A program made the position numbers and the translations under genes. 64,000 nt of DNA, from contig JBBMOA010000014.1 of NCBI GenBank assembly GCA_037954235.1, forward strand, positions 26,613,773-26,677,772, written 5' to 3'. The stretch's first letter is position 1. The number at the start of each line of letters is the position of its first letter. Source of the DNA: Aulostomus chinensis. Its lineage: Eukaryota; Chordata; Actinopteri; Syngnathiformes; Aulostomidae. This document shows, piece after piece, positions 51,347-63,842 of this stretch. Under the pieces are notes generated by a model that saw nothing but the letters and a program-made list of their open reading frames with translations, was not told the origin of the DNA and did no database searches.

Positions 51347-52018
51347 TTTATTGTTCATTCAATTTAACAAAATTCCATGAACTATGCACAATAAATATCA
51401 TTCAATAAATTGATAACAAATAGAAACATCAGTTAGTGGACAAGTCAACATATTGCATTGCCCTTAAAATAATATTAAACTGTGAAAACATTCCCTTTTG
51501 AATTAGCAAAGTGACAAGTCTTAAATATTAAATAAATGTGCAGGTAAAGAAATGCTTGGTCAACAAGAGGAGTTCTAGCTGAGAGCTTGGATTGGTTCAT
51601 TCCACCGCCACATTTCTTGGAATCTTGTCAACTGGGGCTCTGTCTTCCTTTCCCAGTTATGCGTCGCTCGTGCTCACCACCGTGTGGGCCTATCTCCTCA
51701 CATGATTCAGTTTCCCGTTAAGGCTTCTCTCTCTCTCTCCCTCCCAGCAGAGAAAGGCGTAGTCATTCAGTGGAAATCCTGTAACCCAGATTGCTGAGTC
51801 ACTCCTTCCTTGGCCGATGAATTCACCCTGACCTAATCGTAATTGTTGAAACATTTCTCTTCCTCATGTCCTTCTTTTCTCCCCCTCTGGTCTCTCTCTC
51901 TCGCCCCCCCCCCCTCTCTCTCTGAGGGGCCCTCTCCAAAGAACACAGACATTAACACAGGCCTGGTGCAGTTATTTACCCCCAAATGCACACAATACAT
52001 TTAAAATCCAAGCTGGGT
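51347..52018 (-). other. gadd45a: gadd45a 3' UTR with AU-rich element and polyadenylation signal
   Basis: On the minus strand an AATAAA (TTTATT, 51347-51352) lies about 670 bases after the stop. An AU-rich block, CACATTTATTTAATATTTAA, lies at 51521-51540 and contains overlapping ATTTA pentamers. AU-rich elements are known to destabilise mammalian GADD45A mRNA; the same control here is inference. CT-rich and C-run simple sequence lies at 51889-51920. Confidence 0.55.
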
Positions 52019-53195
52019 TCATCGGTCAGGCAGGTTGATGACAGGTACCCACTGGTCCATGCAGCGACTATCTCTGCAGAAGCGATTCACTTTGCTCAGT
52101 GCAGGGTCTTTCCATAGTGATGACTGAGGGTTCTGCAGAAGACCAACAACTGCTGTTAACACATGACTTAATGACATAATCATAACTCATATGGAACAAC
52201 CAGTAACAGCCCTATGGAATTACTGGAAATCGCAGTGAAAAAAAAAAAACCCTCAGCAATGCAACACTTTACTGTATCAAAGGAAATGAGCATGTGATGA
52301 CTTACAGTGACTAGAACACAGTGTAGGTCCACAGGCTCTCCTCCAGGTTTCACCCCACCAACGATTTCTGCCAGACGCCTCATGTTGCTCACCCGTAGGA
52401 TGTTGATGTCATTCTCGCAGCAGAAAGCCTGGATTAAGGTGAAGTGGATCTGAAGAGCCACATCCTCCTCATCATCTGAGGCCAGCAAACACAACACCAC
52501 ATTGTCTGGGTCCCTAAAGACAGGATAGCAGAAGGAGGGGGTTAAGAAAGGAAGTGTAACTTTCTTGTGTTGTGAGCCGTTTGACAAATCGAGCTACTTA
52601 TTTTGAAACTTACGCATTGAGGGACTTTGCTGCCTCGTAGACTCCAACAGTAATGCAACCCTGAGGCAACGCAGAGCTCAGTACCTCCTCTAAGGCTTTG
52701 GCCACCGATTCCATCCTGAAATAGCACATTTACAGCATTTACTGCGACTGATTAACACCTACAGCAGCAGGTCAGAGCAAGCTCGTTTGTGAGTACTAGG
52801 CTACATATGAGTCATGGTAACAGGCTACTGATGTAACAGTGCATGCTACTGAGTATACCTTCGATTAGCAATGAAAGCGTTTACCATCACATAAACACAG
52901 TGGTAGAAGCTACTTTAAAACAACAGCTTAACAACAAAAAATACATGCTAGCATTAGCAGACCACCTAGGCATTGCAGAATGAAACAAAACAGCAGATTA
53001 GAGCAAAATAACCAGCGAACAATGGAACAGGCTAAACTTTTCCTCGGTACGATATTTGCAAAAACTCTGCCCTCGCGTCCAAAACAAGTACACAAAAACA
53101 CACTAAAATCCCCTCGAGCTTCAAAAAATCAGACGGCATGTAAATAACAGCTACCTTTCAGAAGAGTTTTCCCCGCTGGTTTCTTCAAAAGTCAT
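52019..53195 (-). CDS. gadd45a: Growth arrest and DNA damage inducible 45 alpha, complete
   Basis: Acidic stress-response protein of the L7Ae/L30e/S12e/Gadd45 fold; family members bind PCNA, p21, CDK1 and MTK1. Minus-strand exons: 53195-53155, 52715-52614, 52513-52306 and 52132-52019 (stop TGA), all GT-AG with matching phases, giving 154 residues (human 165). Matches: ALEEVLSSALPQGCITVGVY, DPDNVVLCLLASDDEEDVAL, QIHFTLIQAFCCENDINILR, DLHCVLVT, and SRCMDQWVPVINLPDR at the end. The ATG follows the only in-frame option in exon 1 (MTFEETSGENSSER). The 3.2-kb gap to the sec16b ATG is shared by two divergent genes. Intron 3 (52133-52305) shows no p53 decamer pair, although the mammalian gene carries its p53 element there. 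No disabling change seen. Confidence 0.95.
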
Positions 53196-53326
53196 ATTGC
53201 ACATCCGAGCGGTGTGGAATCCAATAATATCCAGTGTTGACTGTAACCGAACCGTAGCTGGCGTTCTCACGTTCTGTAGGTCTACAGCTGTGTTCTGTGG
53301 GAAAATCCTTGTCCTGCTCAACCTTC

Positions 53327-53371
53327 ATTTGCATAACCCAGTCCTATTGGTTCCATTGGTCCCATGCAAAT
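53327..53371 (-). promoter_or_regulatory. gadd45a: gadd45a promoter cluster: two octamers flanking two CCAAT boxes
   Basis: Octamer motifs ATTTGCAT at 53327-53334 and ATGCAAAT at 53364-53371 enclose two ATTGG sequences (53346-53350, 53355-53359), which are CCAAT boxes on the gadd45a strand. The cluster begins about 130 bases upstream of the ATG. Mammalian GADD45A is known to be driven through Oct-1 and CAAT/NF-Y elements in its proximal promoter. Conservation of that logic is inferred from these motifs. Confidence 0.65.
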
Positions 53372-53399
53372 ACACGCTTCACTCGCCGTGTGTCATTGT

Positions 53400-55179
53400 G
53401 TGAACAGCGACATCCAGCGGCTGAGACAGCGTACTGTAAGTATTGATGTTTCAACAACAAAGCGAGTCGAGGTACGAAGTATTGTTTCGTTTACACAACA
53501 CCCGCAGTCCTTGATCCAGTGATTTACTGCATGTAATCACACCTCCGATGCAGATTGAGACTGGAGGGAAGAGTCGGTTTACGTTTGCTCTTGGTCTCAA
53601 GATCGACTCCCTCATCTCTCAAGCCAGCTTTCAACATTAGTTAACTGTACTGTCACTAGTTTTTCATGCATTATTATTATTATTATTATTATTATTGACT
53701 CCGATCTAGATAACTTCAATATCGTGAATTACTGGTCTAAAATGGAAAGTGATATACACTAATGCATGCATGTATTGCTGATGCACTTTTGTAAAACAGC
53801 ACTGTTGTTCTCTTTCAGATACTGAAAGACTTAATGTTTTCAGACTTAATGAACCCATGCACTATTTTAACCTTCAAAATGCTGCAGGTATCTATTATTT
53901 TCTCATGAAGATTTGTGCTACCCCACCTACTATTTATACTAAATGTTGTTTCTCTGTGTTTCATCTTGGGTTTTTTTTTTTTACTTTTTAACTTGCTGCT
54001 GGCCTCAGAGTCACAGAACAAAATTTTGTTGTGTACTGAATACAATGCCAGTAAAGGATAACTTGTCTCATACCTTCTCATTCTTTTCTTTTCTAATCTT
54101 AGTCTTTCAAGTCTAAAACATTATCAGTCTATTATCATTGTAGACGCTGCATGGACACACAAGACACAAAAAGCTTTAATTTCCAGTAGGTATCGCTACT
54201 GTAAAAATACAACCTATTTATCTCTGAGTTGTCTCAAGTATGAGCCATGACCTCATGGGTCATCAGATACAGGCCAGCTCTGATTAAAGCCAGACAGGTT
54301 GACACCACATTCAGTTATTATGCGGCAACAACGTTAGAAGGAAGCTACTAGAGCTGAACGAACTCTGCCTACTTCTAAAAGTGGGCTGAAGACTTGACGA
54401 TTCAGCTGGGTCTCTCTGACTCTACATTGCACCGTAATATACTCTGGATGTTATTGTTTGTGTTCTTTTTATGTATTTTATATCCATGTTATATACATAT
54501 TTTATGTGAAGTACTTTGAATTGGGTTGGTGTAAATAATAAGCCAGATAAATGAAATTGCCTTGCTTTGCCTCCTGTTTATATAATTCTTAGTCATTGAA
54601 CTTTGTGGATGTTTTTGGCCTCAGTAAAAGGGTAGTGAGTACATGCAAATGAGTAAACAGATGACATGTTACATAAACATGATGTCACCTGTCACACCCT
54701 CATGAGTGTTACTGTAAGGTTGATCAAGGACATGCATGGAAACAGCACAAGTAACAAGTCGCTGGTACACACAAACAAGTAAGTCTGGTACTCTTTGTAT
54801 TTCATTTAAATTTCCTTGTTCAATTCTCTGAAAGTACCGGTTTTAATTGCATCTTTTTTTCACACGTTTTTGACCACCTTTCTCTCATTATCATGGCATT
54901 GAAATTTACATTTAAAATTGCCTACATATATACAATATAAATATATCCCATACAATGTGGTAGATTTCAGGAGGAGGGAATGGGAGGTACTTAGGGTTAA
55001 AAAGACATGTCTTTTAGCACAAGAACATGGCAACATAACATAGTTTCAGTAGGAGTAAAAGAACTCAACAGTCTGTGACTTGCTTCAAGAGAAACAGTAG
55101 TTTTGAAGGAATTTGACTGTTTTACCCTCTTTCCAATAGTCAGAAATTCAAGGTTGTGAAAAGACCTGGTGAACATAAT
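53400..55179. other. Intergenic sequence between gadd45a and sec16b
   Basis: No exon recognised. An (ATT)n microsatellite occupies 53670-53696. The ORF at 53815-54081 lies over an A/T-rich region and is not gene-like. Confidence 0.35.
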
Positions 55180-55505
55180 TGGGCTGCACGGTGGGGCAGT
55201 GGTCAGCACTGTGGCCTCACAGCAAGAAGGTTTTAGGTTTGAGTCCTGGCTCGGGCACAGGATCTTTCTGTGTGAGTCTCCATGTTCTCCCTGTTCCTGT
55301 GTGGGTTCTCTCTGGTACTCTGGCTTCCTCTCACAGTCCAAAGACATGCAAATGGAACTCACTAGGCCAATTGGATACTTTGAATTGACCGTAGGTGTGA
55401 ATGGTTGTCTGTCTACATTTGTTGGCCCTGTGATGGACTGGCTACCTGTCTGAGGTAAACCTTGCCTCATGCCCAAGGCTGCTGGGATAGGCTGCACATG
55501 AAACA
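55180..55505 (+). mobile_element. Near full-length SINE (family A)
   Basis: Plus-strand copy: GGGCTGCACGGTGGGGCAGT head, A-box-like TGGTCAGCACTG, degraded B box GGTTTGAGTCC, the body blocks TTCTGTGTGAGTCTCCATGT and CACAGTCCAAAGACATGCAA, the TGGCCCTGTGATGGACTGGC block, and the GGCTGCTGGGATAGGCTGCA tail. The ATGG tail is lost. Confidence 0.8.
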
Positions 55506-55953
55506 GGCGGCAAGGATACAAAATGAAGAACAAACTTGACAGGCAAGAAAAGTTACAGAGCTTCTGGTGGATGTTCCTTTTACCAACCACTCAGCCCTGA
55601 AGCTGTCAGCGCTGACTCCTAATCAGTTTCATTCTCCCGCTCGGAGTTCCTAAACTGACTCTGAATCTGACCCGAGACCCGCCTCCTCTGACGGAGTGAA
55701 AGTGACTGCATCCTCCCTTCACTACACCGGCAACGTGGCAAGACTCGCCTCTAAAAGTAGTACATTTTCCCGCATGAACCCTGCAAGCCGAGGACACGGT
55801 TTGCGATGTCTCTGTCACTCAGATTTTAATTTTGTTCGTTTAATTATTCTGAGGATGGACGTGATTTCCTCTTTCCTGGCGTTGTAGGACTGCAGCTGTC
55901 AAACTCCTCAGGGCGTACTCCACTGTTTACCTTCCGCGGGTTCACACGCTGGG

Positions 55954-55955
<2 letters not shown>

Positions 55956-56015
<60 letters not shown>
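55956..56015. repeat. (CA)30 microsatellite upstream of sec16b
   Basis: An uninterrupted CA run of about 60 bases, roughly 340 bases upstream of the sec16b start codon, inside a moderately CpG-rich flank (55610-56110) that probably holds the promoter. A donor-like GAGTG|GTAAGT at 56239/56240 may end an untranslated exon. Confidence 0.9.
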
Positions 56016-56017
<2 letters not shown>

Positions 56018-56356
56018 TTCGGGGATAGTGTGTGTGAAAGGCTTTTATTAAGGTGTAAATAACAGCTACCGAACAGCTAAGGTTTCCTTTCTAACGCGCT
56101 AATTTGCAGCAGCATAATTGCGGTTAGTCCGTGACCTTTATCCTCCCGTTATCATGCTAACTTGTTATCAGCTGTGAGTCCTGTCTGAGACTATGTGGCA
56201 CTGGTGGATGTACTTTGACTACATCATATGTACGTGAGTGGTAAGTACACAAACTTGAACTATCCTACTATTTTTGTTGGGATTTTACAGCAGTAGAAAA
56301 TGCAAATCTTTAGTAACAGATGTTAAGGCAGGCAGGTTCTGGGTAAAAAGGTCAGC

Positions 56357-59300
56357 ATGGATCACAGAGGTCACCGAAGGCCTGAGTCTGGCCGTCACCA
56401 CCACAAATCGAAAGACAGAGAGGACCCCAGGTACTCCCACCTAGACATGGAGCGGAGGTGTCCACTGGCAGACTCCAGGGAGAGGAGCAGGAACTGGGTT
56501 CATGCTGATGCTCACTACAGAGCCCACTTCACCGGTCCGCCTCCTGCCAGACCCGAGCAGTATCCTTATAACCCTCAGCAGTACTCCTACAACTATGGCC
56601 CACCAGAACACCAAAGACCCCAGTCCAGGTGTGTTTATTGATCCTCTGAATTTAGCTCATGCTAATTTTGATGTTTAACATGATGGTCTACAGTAAATTG
56701 ATATTGATTTTTTTTAATGCTGAAGGATTTTGAAGACGATTGCGATTGTTTTCACTGAATTGTGATATGATTCACTTTATAGTTACATTTTTGTTGGATT
56801 TGTACCAAACAAAGATAATTTCTTAAGTCTGTATTCTGTAGAACAGCATTTGTCAGGCTAGGAAATCTATGCAGTTGTACAATACTTTGTTAAGAATGGC
56901 ATTTTGACTTTAGCAGATATTGTATCGTCTGCAATTTTAATAATGTGTAAGGGCACTTTGAAATTTCAAACGTTCTCTCTTTTGTTAAGCCCTGATTTTT
57001 GATTTATTCATTTTGCCAGTAATAGAGTTTATGTTTTAACATTCTAAATGAAATGGGTATAGTTTCAATCACTGTCTTTGATTTGATTTACTACATGAAG
57101 CTTATTTGGGTCCCATTTCCTGTTTTTTGGGGGTTTTTTTTTGGAGAAGGCTTTTTTGTTCTTCAGGAAAATGACTTCCTGAGAGTCATGTTTCACAGAC
57201 TTCCTGTACATAACTAAAAAACCTAGCATGCATGATTGATCCACTGAAAGCAGATAAGGAGAAATAGGAAAGAGAAATGTTACATTTCCACTGGGGCTCA
57301 AGGATGACTTGAAAAGATTTTGGTAATGAAAGGTCCAAGTCACTGTGAAAGGCAAACATTGCAGTGTCTCTTGGATTGGAATATTATGATGCGGGATCCA
57401 AAATTAGCTCTGTTTTGTAACCAGCTGTGTTTTGGAAAATGTTGATAAATCTAAAACGACATGTTCAAGAGTCAGACGATGCTATTTACGTACAGAGGAA
57501 TCAACTTAATTTTGACAAATACCACAACACTCTATGCAGAATTTGCTTGGGAGCAGTAAGTCCATCTCTACATTTATTGCCATGTTAGTGGGATGGTGTT
57601 CAGTGTAAATAGTTTCCTTCCTGCTTTTTATGCATGTTTGGATGGGAAGACTTCAAATCAAGCTAAAATGAAAAACGTTATCTCAACACGTTCAGTTCAG
57701 ATCCTCCATCACACGTTGAGCTGTTGTATTTCAACAATACCAAATAATCAAATGAATATATTTTATTTAATTTTTAAATCAAAATACATTTGATTTTCTT
57801 TTTTAAAAATGAAACATGATGCGTACTTACATAATCATGTACCAACCTGACTCACCCTACAATATCATGACTGTCAATCAATCTTCTACTTTTAGTAGTT
57901 CTGTATTTACATATGAGCAAAGACATACTAGATAACTTGCTAGTAAAATGATATACTTATGTATAATTATATATTATATAATGCATTCAGTAATTTCACC
58001 AGGGTTCTCTTGTGTTTACAGGCATGGATATGACTACACTCTCCACAGTCACTGGGACTACAGGGAGGCTTACACTTATTACGACCATGACTATTATGGA
58101 AGGCAGCAGGGACGAAAAGGTAGAGTGATTCAACACAACTCTTTCAGTCAGTAAAGCTTTCGATAAGTTACTTAATGAGATGGAATGCTCCTCTGACTAT
58201 GAAGATGCTGGCCAGTGGGTTCCTCAAGACTTATGGAGGAATGATTTTTACCATGAAAGATCATCCAGGCAGGAATACCCAGAGAGTTACCGCACAGAGG
58301 AGTACAGGTGAACCTCTACACTCCCGGTTTGTGACTTCATTGCTTTGTAACTGTGAGTTGTATGCAGATGTTTCTAATTTTGTATTTTTGGAAACACTAT
58401 TGGTGATATCCGGCCAGTTCTGTGGCAAGGAAAACCCGGTCAGGTCAAAAATATGTAAAAGTTACTGGCAATTTCTGTCTCATTTTCTCTGGGTCAGAAA
58501 AAATTGTTGTCCAGTGGACTTAACAACAATAATGGCCGTTATTCTTGGTCATGTTTCAGGGTTGTTGTGGGTCTTCAGGTGGTATTTTTGTGTTGTGGCA
58601 TAGGTGAGCAGTAGTGGTCGCAGGTTTGGTGTGGACCTATTTGGTGAGAGCTCTTTCCTTTCATGGTCTGTTGTTGTCTTCTTTAGCAAAGTGCTGACTG
58701 CTGTTCCAGGACCTTCCAGGGCAGGTTTTCTCTTAAATTGCTTTATGGGTTGCTACCTTCCAACCAAGATGTGGAAGTGCTTTTCTGATACTTTAACATT
58801 GCCTTTATACCTTTTTGTTTGGCCTCTCCAAGCACATTGTCTTTGAGGAGCTGTGTGTATATTGCTGAAAATGTCCATTACCCATGTGATTGTTCATCTT
58901 CAGGTTTTGAATATGAAGTGAGCTGGATTTTGAGGAGTTTTAAATGTATTTGTAAACAGTTTAATGTTGGGCAGGGTGTGTTGATATGCAAGGGGATTGT
59001 TTAAAATAATATTTCAATCACAAAAATATCGACAGAATTCCGAATGTAGGAAAACCATAAAAAATGTTGTATCTACTCTTACACTTATTTTTCTATGTTC
59101 CTTTTGACACTAAGGCTGTGTCGGATCACTTAACCTGCCTGTTACTGCTTTCCCTTCATCATGAAATCTCCAGGATACGAAAGCTTTATTTTTTAAATTT
59201 TAGGAATGACCAATTGCAAGACACTTCCCAGCCATACCTCAAAGACTACTACGAGGATAATCCCTCAAAGGAGAATGAAGAGGTTTCCTATTATTACAGT

Positions 59301-62300
59301 GAGACTTTAGATCAGTCCAAAAACTCAGGGTTATCGTCCAGCAGCTGTGAATTGAGTCAGTACATGAATGGAGCTGACAGTGACAACGCCCCGCAACCAG
59401 GTGAGTAATCAGCCAATATTGTTTATTCCAAAGTTCAGTTGACGTTATGTTTATTGTGGCACAAATTATTTTACGCTTCATGTCATCAGATCATGCAACT
59501 GTGGATCACACGTCCGCTCCTCTGAAGTACTCAATCCCTCATGTAGTTGTCAGCTTTGGGCCTGCAGGACAGCTCATACGGGTTGCGCCTGGATTTTCCA
59601 TGCAGGAGCATATCAATCAGGTGGAACTTCACAGTCTTGAGGTAGGCTGTACATCATTATCCTGGATTTATAATATTTTCTATCTTCAAATTAAGTTTAT
59701 TATTTATTGAAAGTTAATAAATCTAATTGGTTTTAAAATGATGACCCATTTGGACTAGTCCCTAAAAAAACAAGGAGTGTGCACCAAGAGAGTCTATACC
59801 TCCACTGAGGCAATGTGATGTCATCAGATCCAGCTCAATTCCAAAATTGTATTATTTGTTCCTCAGCTAATTTCAATCATCTTTCCATATCCATCTACAA
59901 CTTTTTGAGTTATTCTGCAGAAAGACAGTCACAGTCGTCGGTGGTCACATTAAAAATATGACTCCCAAGGAGTTCAGTGATAAAGAAGCACCACCATGAG
60001 GCTAACTGATGTCTGGTTTTGTCAATCTGGAGACCCTTTTAACACAAGACCAACTTAACTCCCCCTTTAAGTCATAATATTGTTTTTCATCTTTTTGCTG
60101 TAGCTGTAGTTTGAGTTTGAGAGTTTGACAATGGAAGACATTTATTAATAAATGAATAAATTGACTGTCTGATTTCATGAGGCAGGTCTACAAGCAGGAT
60201 TTGTGATCACATCACATTGCTGCTGTACTACTCAGCACACACTAATGTGACAGAGAAAACTCAAGTATCCAGGGCACAAGAATGGACTTCATAAAGACAA
60301 GACAAATGGATTTCAGCAGTTAAACTTGTGATATGAAAAATACTTAAAATTATATATTTTGGATTTTTCAATAAGGGGGAAGGATTAGGTGATGTGGTAA
60401 TTATCTGTTGCTTTTGTCTATTCTGACACAGTTTCCCACTTAAAAAACAATCAATATTTTTTGGACCGGATGTCATGATCCTAGAATATACAAACCAAAT
60501 TTTGTACCAATCTGCCTGCACTGCACATATCACTAGGTGTGTGAGTCACAGGCAGAAAATAGTCTGCAAGTGGAATTTTCATGTATTTTTCATGGTTTGG
60601 AAAAGGCAGATGGGGGTTGGGGGTGAAGCAGAGAGGAAACGATCAGCTCAGATGTGTCACTTGGCCTGTTTGTCTTTGTCTTTACTCAGGTCATCTTGAG
60701 TGAGACACAGGAGCAGCAGGAAATAAGAAACTTCCCTGGGCCCTTAACTAGGTGTTGCTTTGCTGTTTGTTTTGTAAAAGATCACTGCTGAATCATTTGA
60801 ACAAAAAGATTACTGACATTATCCAGAGCTTTAGAAGTTCATCTTTGCATGTTATTATCTATGTCACATTCAGTGTTTGAATTGTGTGTTTGACAGTTTG
60901 TCTTGTTTTTGAAGGGAAGATTTGCACAAAGTAGATGCCATCGAGTTTGCCCAGCAAATGGCAGGCTCCTGCCTGAGAGATGACAAACTGCATGATAGGA
61001 GCTCTGCTGCCCTCTTGTGGAAATTACTAATACTGCTATGCAGACAGAATGGGGTAAGTGGATCAATTCATTGGAAGGTATATCCAACAGTTAGCTAGAC
61101 ATCAAGCATCCAGGTAATTATCTTGTTTTACTGTAGCACATTCCCCTGTATTTCTGTTGTTTCAGCAAATAGTTGGGTCAGATATAGCTGAGCTGCTGAT
61201 GCAAGGCTCACATTCAAATGGAAGCTGGGGGTCAGAAACCCCTACACTCATTGACTTCAGTGAAGGTAAACTTGCTGAAGCTCCACCCTGCCAAGAAGAG
61301 GATCTACTCACAGGAACCAGTATCGGCTCAGAGACCTCAAAGAAAGCCCTGCAGGGGTACACGCAACTACTGCTGGCTGGGAGAAAGAAGGTTTCCACAT
61401 CTAGTCCTCTAATGTTCTGTCAAGCTGATTTTGGTTGTTTCCTGGTCTCTAAAGAACGTTACATCCAAGTAATGTTTTTTTTTTAAAAAAAAAAAGTACT
61501 AGATATGATCTTAAAGCTATAACAATAGAGCCACATCAACTTCCTCTTATCAGTAGCCATGCATCTCATATTGTGCTGGTTTTGTGGTTTCCTAGGAGGC
61601 CTTGGAGTTGGCAATGAGCAGTGACCTGTGGGGACATGCACTTTTTCTGGCCAGCAAAATGGACAACAGGGCATATACCACTGTGCTGAACAGGTGAGGA
61701 AAGCAAAATCTTCCAAAAATGTATTGCTTTGGCTAAAATTGTGTTGTGGGGAGAATTTCCCTCATTCAGTTTTCAGTATATCTGTAGCTTGCAATGAAAG
61801 ATGTTGCCGTTCATTCCTTTATATAGCCTGTCCACATTTTTTGGTTCAGACTAAAGCAGTCTATGAAAAGGATTGCTTCAAAACTCAGCACAGACTATTG
61901 TGTGGCCCAGAGTAGGATGCCAACTATGTTTCCTTTCGGCCATCATGAGGTTTACATTTGTGGTTTGTGTGAAAATGATACAGTGTTTAGATGAGAATTA
62001 TATTGGACAATGGGTGTTAGAGTTTGTAAACAGATGCTTTTGGACACTATTGCTGTTCTTTGTCGCAAAGAAATAACTCAGGAGGATAAAACATCGTGAG
62101 CTCGAGAAACCTATTGTTGAGCACTTAAAAAGCGAAGACCACCTGGCTGGGAAGTATCGCTTTTAATTCCAGCTGTCGCTGTCATCAGTTCAGAATATTA
62201 ATTTGCCTACTTGATGACCAAATACCTACAAAAGCTGAGGCTGGAAGGCTGCCGGAACAGGTTTACAAACTGATATGATGATGTTCGCTCCCTATGTCAA

Positions 62301-63805
62301 ACAACATAAACATTTTACTGTACACTATTTATCATGGAAGCTGATATATTTCATTGATTATTGACATAATCAGTAAGTTCCCCAGCAGCATAGTCTCTCT
62401 AATCAGACCTGAGAAATGCAGTGATTCCATGGCTCTGTTGACAGGTTCACAGGCCAGCTAACAGCCAGCGACCCCCTCCAGACTCTTTTCCAGCTGCTGT
62501 CTGGGAGAATCCCATCTGTAGCCATGGTAATACACCCAGACATTGACTGTTTATCATGGTTTTGATTATTGTAGTCTAAAGATGCCAGTCTGTGTCTAAT
62601 GAACTAATGGTTTGATGTTGATGTTCTCTGCCCAGTGCTGTGGTAATGAAAAGTGGGGTGACTGGAGGCCCCATCTGGCTGTTATGCTCTCCAATGAGAC
62701 AAGTGATCACAGCGTCCAACAGAAGGCAATCATTACCATGGGAGACACTCTAGGTGTGGATGGGATTACATGTTGTCAAATTATTTCTGTGCAAAACAAA
62801 CACAAGGTTGTTTTTTCATGTCTCTCTTGAGTCAATTTGTCACTTGTTGTTTAAAAATACAACATAATACTGTAATTATACGGGCGATTCACAACTGTGT
62901 ATTTCTTTCATTTCAGATGACTTGGATCTTATACATTTTCCAGTTTAATGGCTCAATAACAATCAATTATGGATATCAGTACATTTTGGGCAACTAAACA
63001 ACGACAACACAGAAATACTCATCTTTTGTTCCTAATTTTATAAGCCATATAAATGATATCAAATCATTTCATAATGATGTACACAAAGCATTGCACATCA
63101 TTAAATGAAAGACATGCTAATCAGTTACACTTTTCTGGGACGCTCAGGTCCACAGACAGTTGTTATTTCACCACACCTCATCCTCACACTACCTCTAATA
63201 ACTCTTAAGCCATTTGTTATTACATCCCAAGTAGAGGGAATACTGTGTGCGGACTAGAGAGAGGCCACCAAAACCTTTCTGTCCAATTCACCCTGTGGTT
63301 AATTTCACAGTCTCTGTACACATGCCTTTTTATTCTTTTGTGAATCAAACTTTTACAAAACACTAGAACTGTGATGACATTTTCAATTGTAAGGACACGT
63401 TTGCTGGTCCACAAAATTTTAAAGGGCTGATTGAAGGTCAAGACTTAAAGATCTTTAGGGGGTGTGCGTGCGTGCACCTGTTTGTGTGTGTGCAGATATG
63501 TCCCAAATACCTTGACGATTGATTACTTTTTTACTGATTCTTTTATGACTGCACTGATATTGCATATTTGCTTTCAGCCCTTGTATTTTTTAAGGATTTT
63601 GCAGCTGTTGTTGTGTGGAAAGCACACAGACTTGGCATGAATGTGGAATGTGTTACACAAGTTCAACATGACCTGACTCTCATCCCTGTGCAGCTTCCAG
63701 AGGCCTCCTACATGCTGCCCATGTCTGCTACCTGTCAAGCAGCGTTCCCTTTGGGGTCTTTACACAGATGGCAGCAAGAATGGTGCTTCTGGGCAGCAGC
63801 CACAG
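56357..63805 (+). CDS. sec16b: SEC16B ER-exit-site scaffold, 5' half (exons 1-12 of the part visible)
   Basis: Large peripheral membrane protein that organises COPII budding sites on the ER and binds SEC13 through its central conserved domain. Coding exons: 56357-56628, 58022-58119, an exon ending 58307 (start 58148 or 58205, uncertain), 59204-59400, 59490-59641, 60690-60751, 60915-61053, 61166-61390, 61596-61693, 62445-62526, 62636-62753 and 63694-63805. Phases agree throughout apart from the uncertain third exon. About 550-570 residues are visible; the human protein has 1060. The N-terminus is rich in Tyr, His, Arg and Pro. Matches to SEC16B: SGLSSSSCELSQYM, LKYSIPHVVVSFGPAGQLIR, REDLHKVD, ALLWKLLILLCRQNG, VGSDIAELLMQ, LWGHALFLASKMD, DPLQTLFQLLSGRIP, CCGNEKWGDWRPHLAVMLSN, and HAAHVCYLSSSVPFG. 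The serine-rich SGLSSSS block and the sequence after it favour SEC16B over SEC16A. The gene continues past the window. Confidence 0.92.
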
Positions 63806-63842
63806 GTGAAGATATGATATGACATGACATGACATGATATGG

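Noticed and set aside
59750..60110. Possible degenerate dispersed repeat in a sec16b intron
   Set aside because: Phrases such as a TTTTTGAGTTATTCTGCAGA-type segment hint at a fish non-autonomous element, but the ends and copy similarity are too weak to call.
61008..61022. CTCF-like sequence inside sec16b exon 7
   Set aside because: One consensus position is off and the bases are constrained as codons, so the match carries little weight.
61475..61495. T10-A11 run as a structured element in a sec16b intron
   Set aside because: A simple poly-T/poly-A junction, likely microsatellite or sequencing noise; no further structure.
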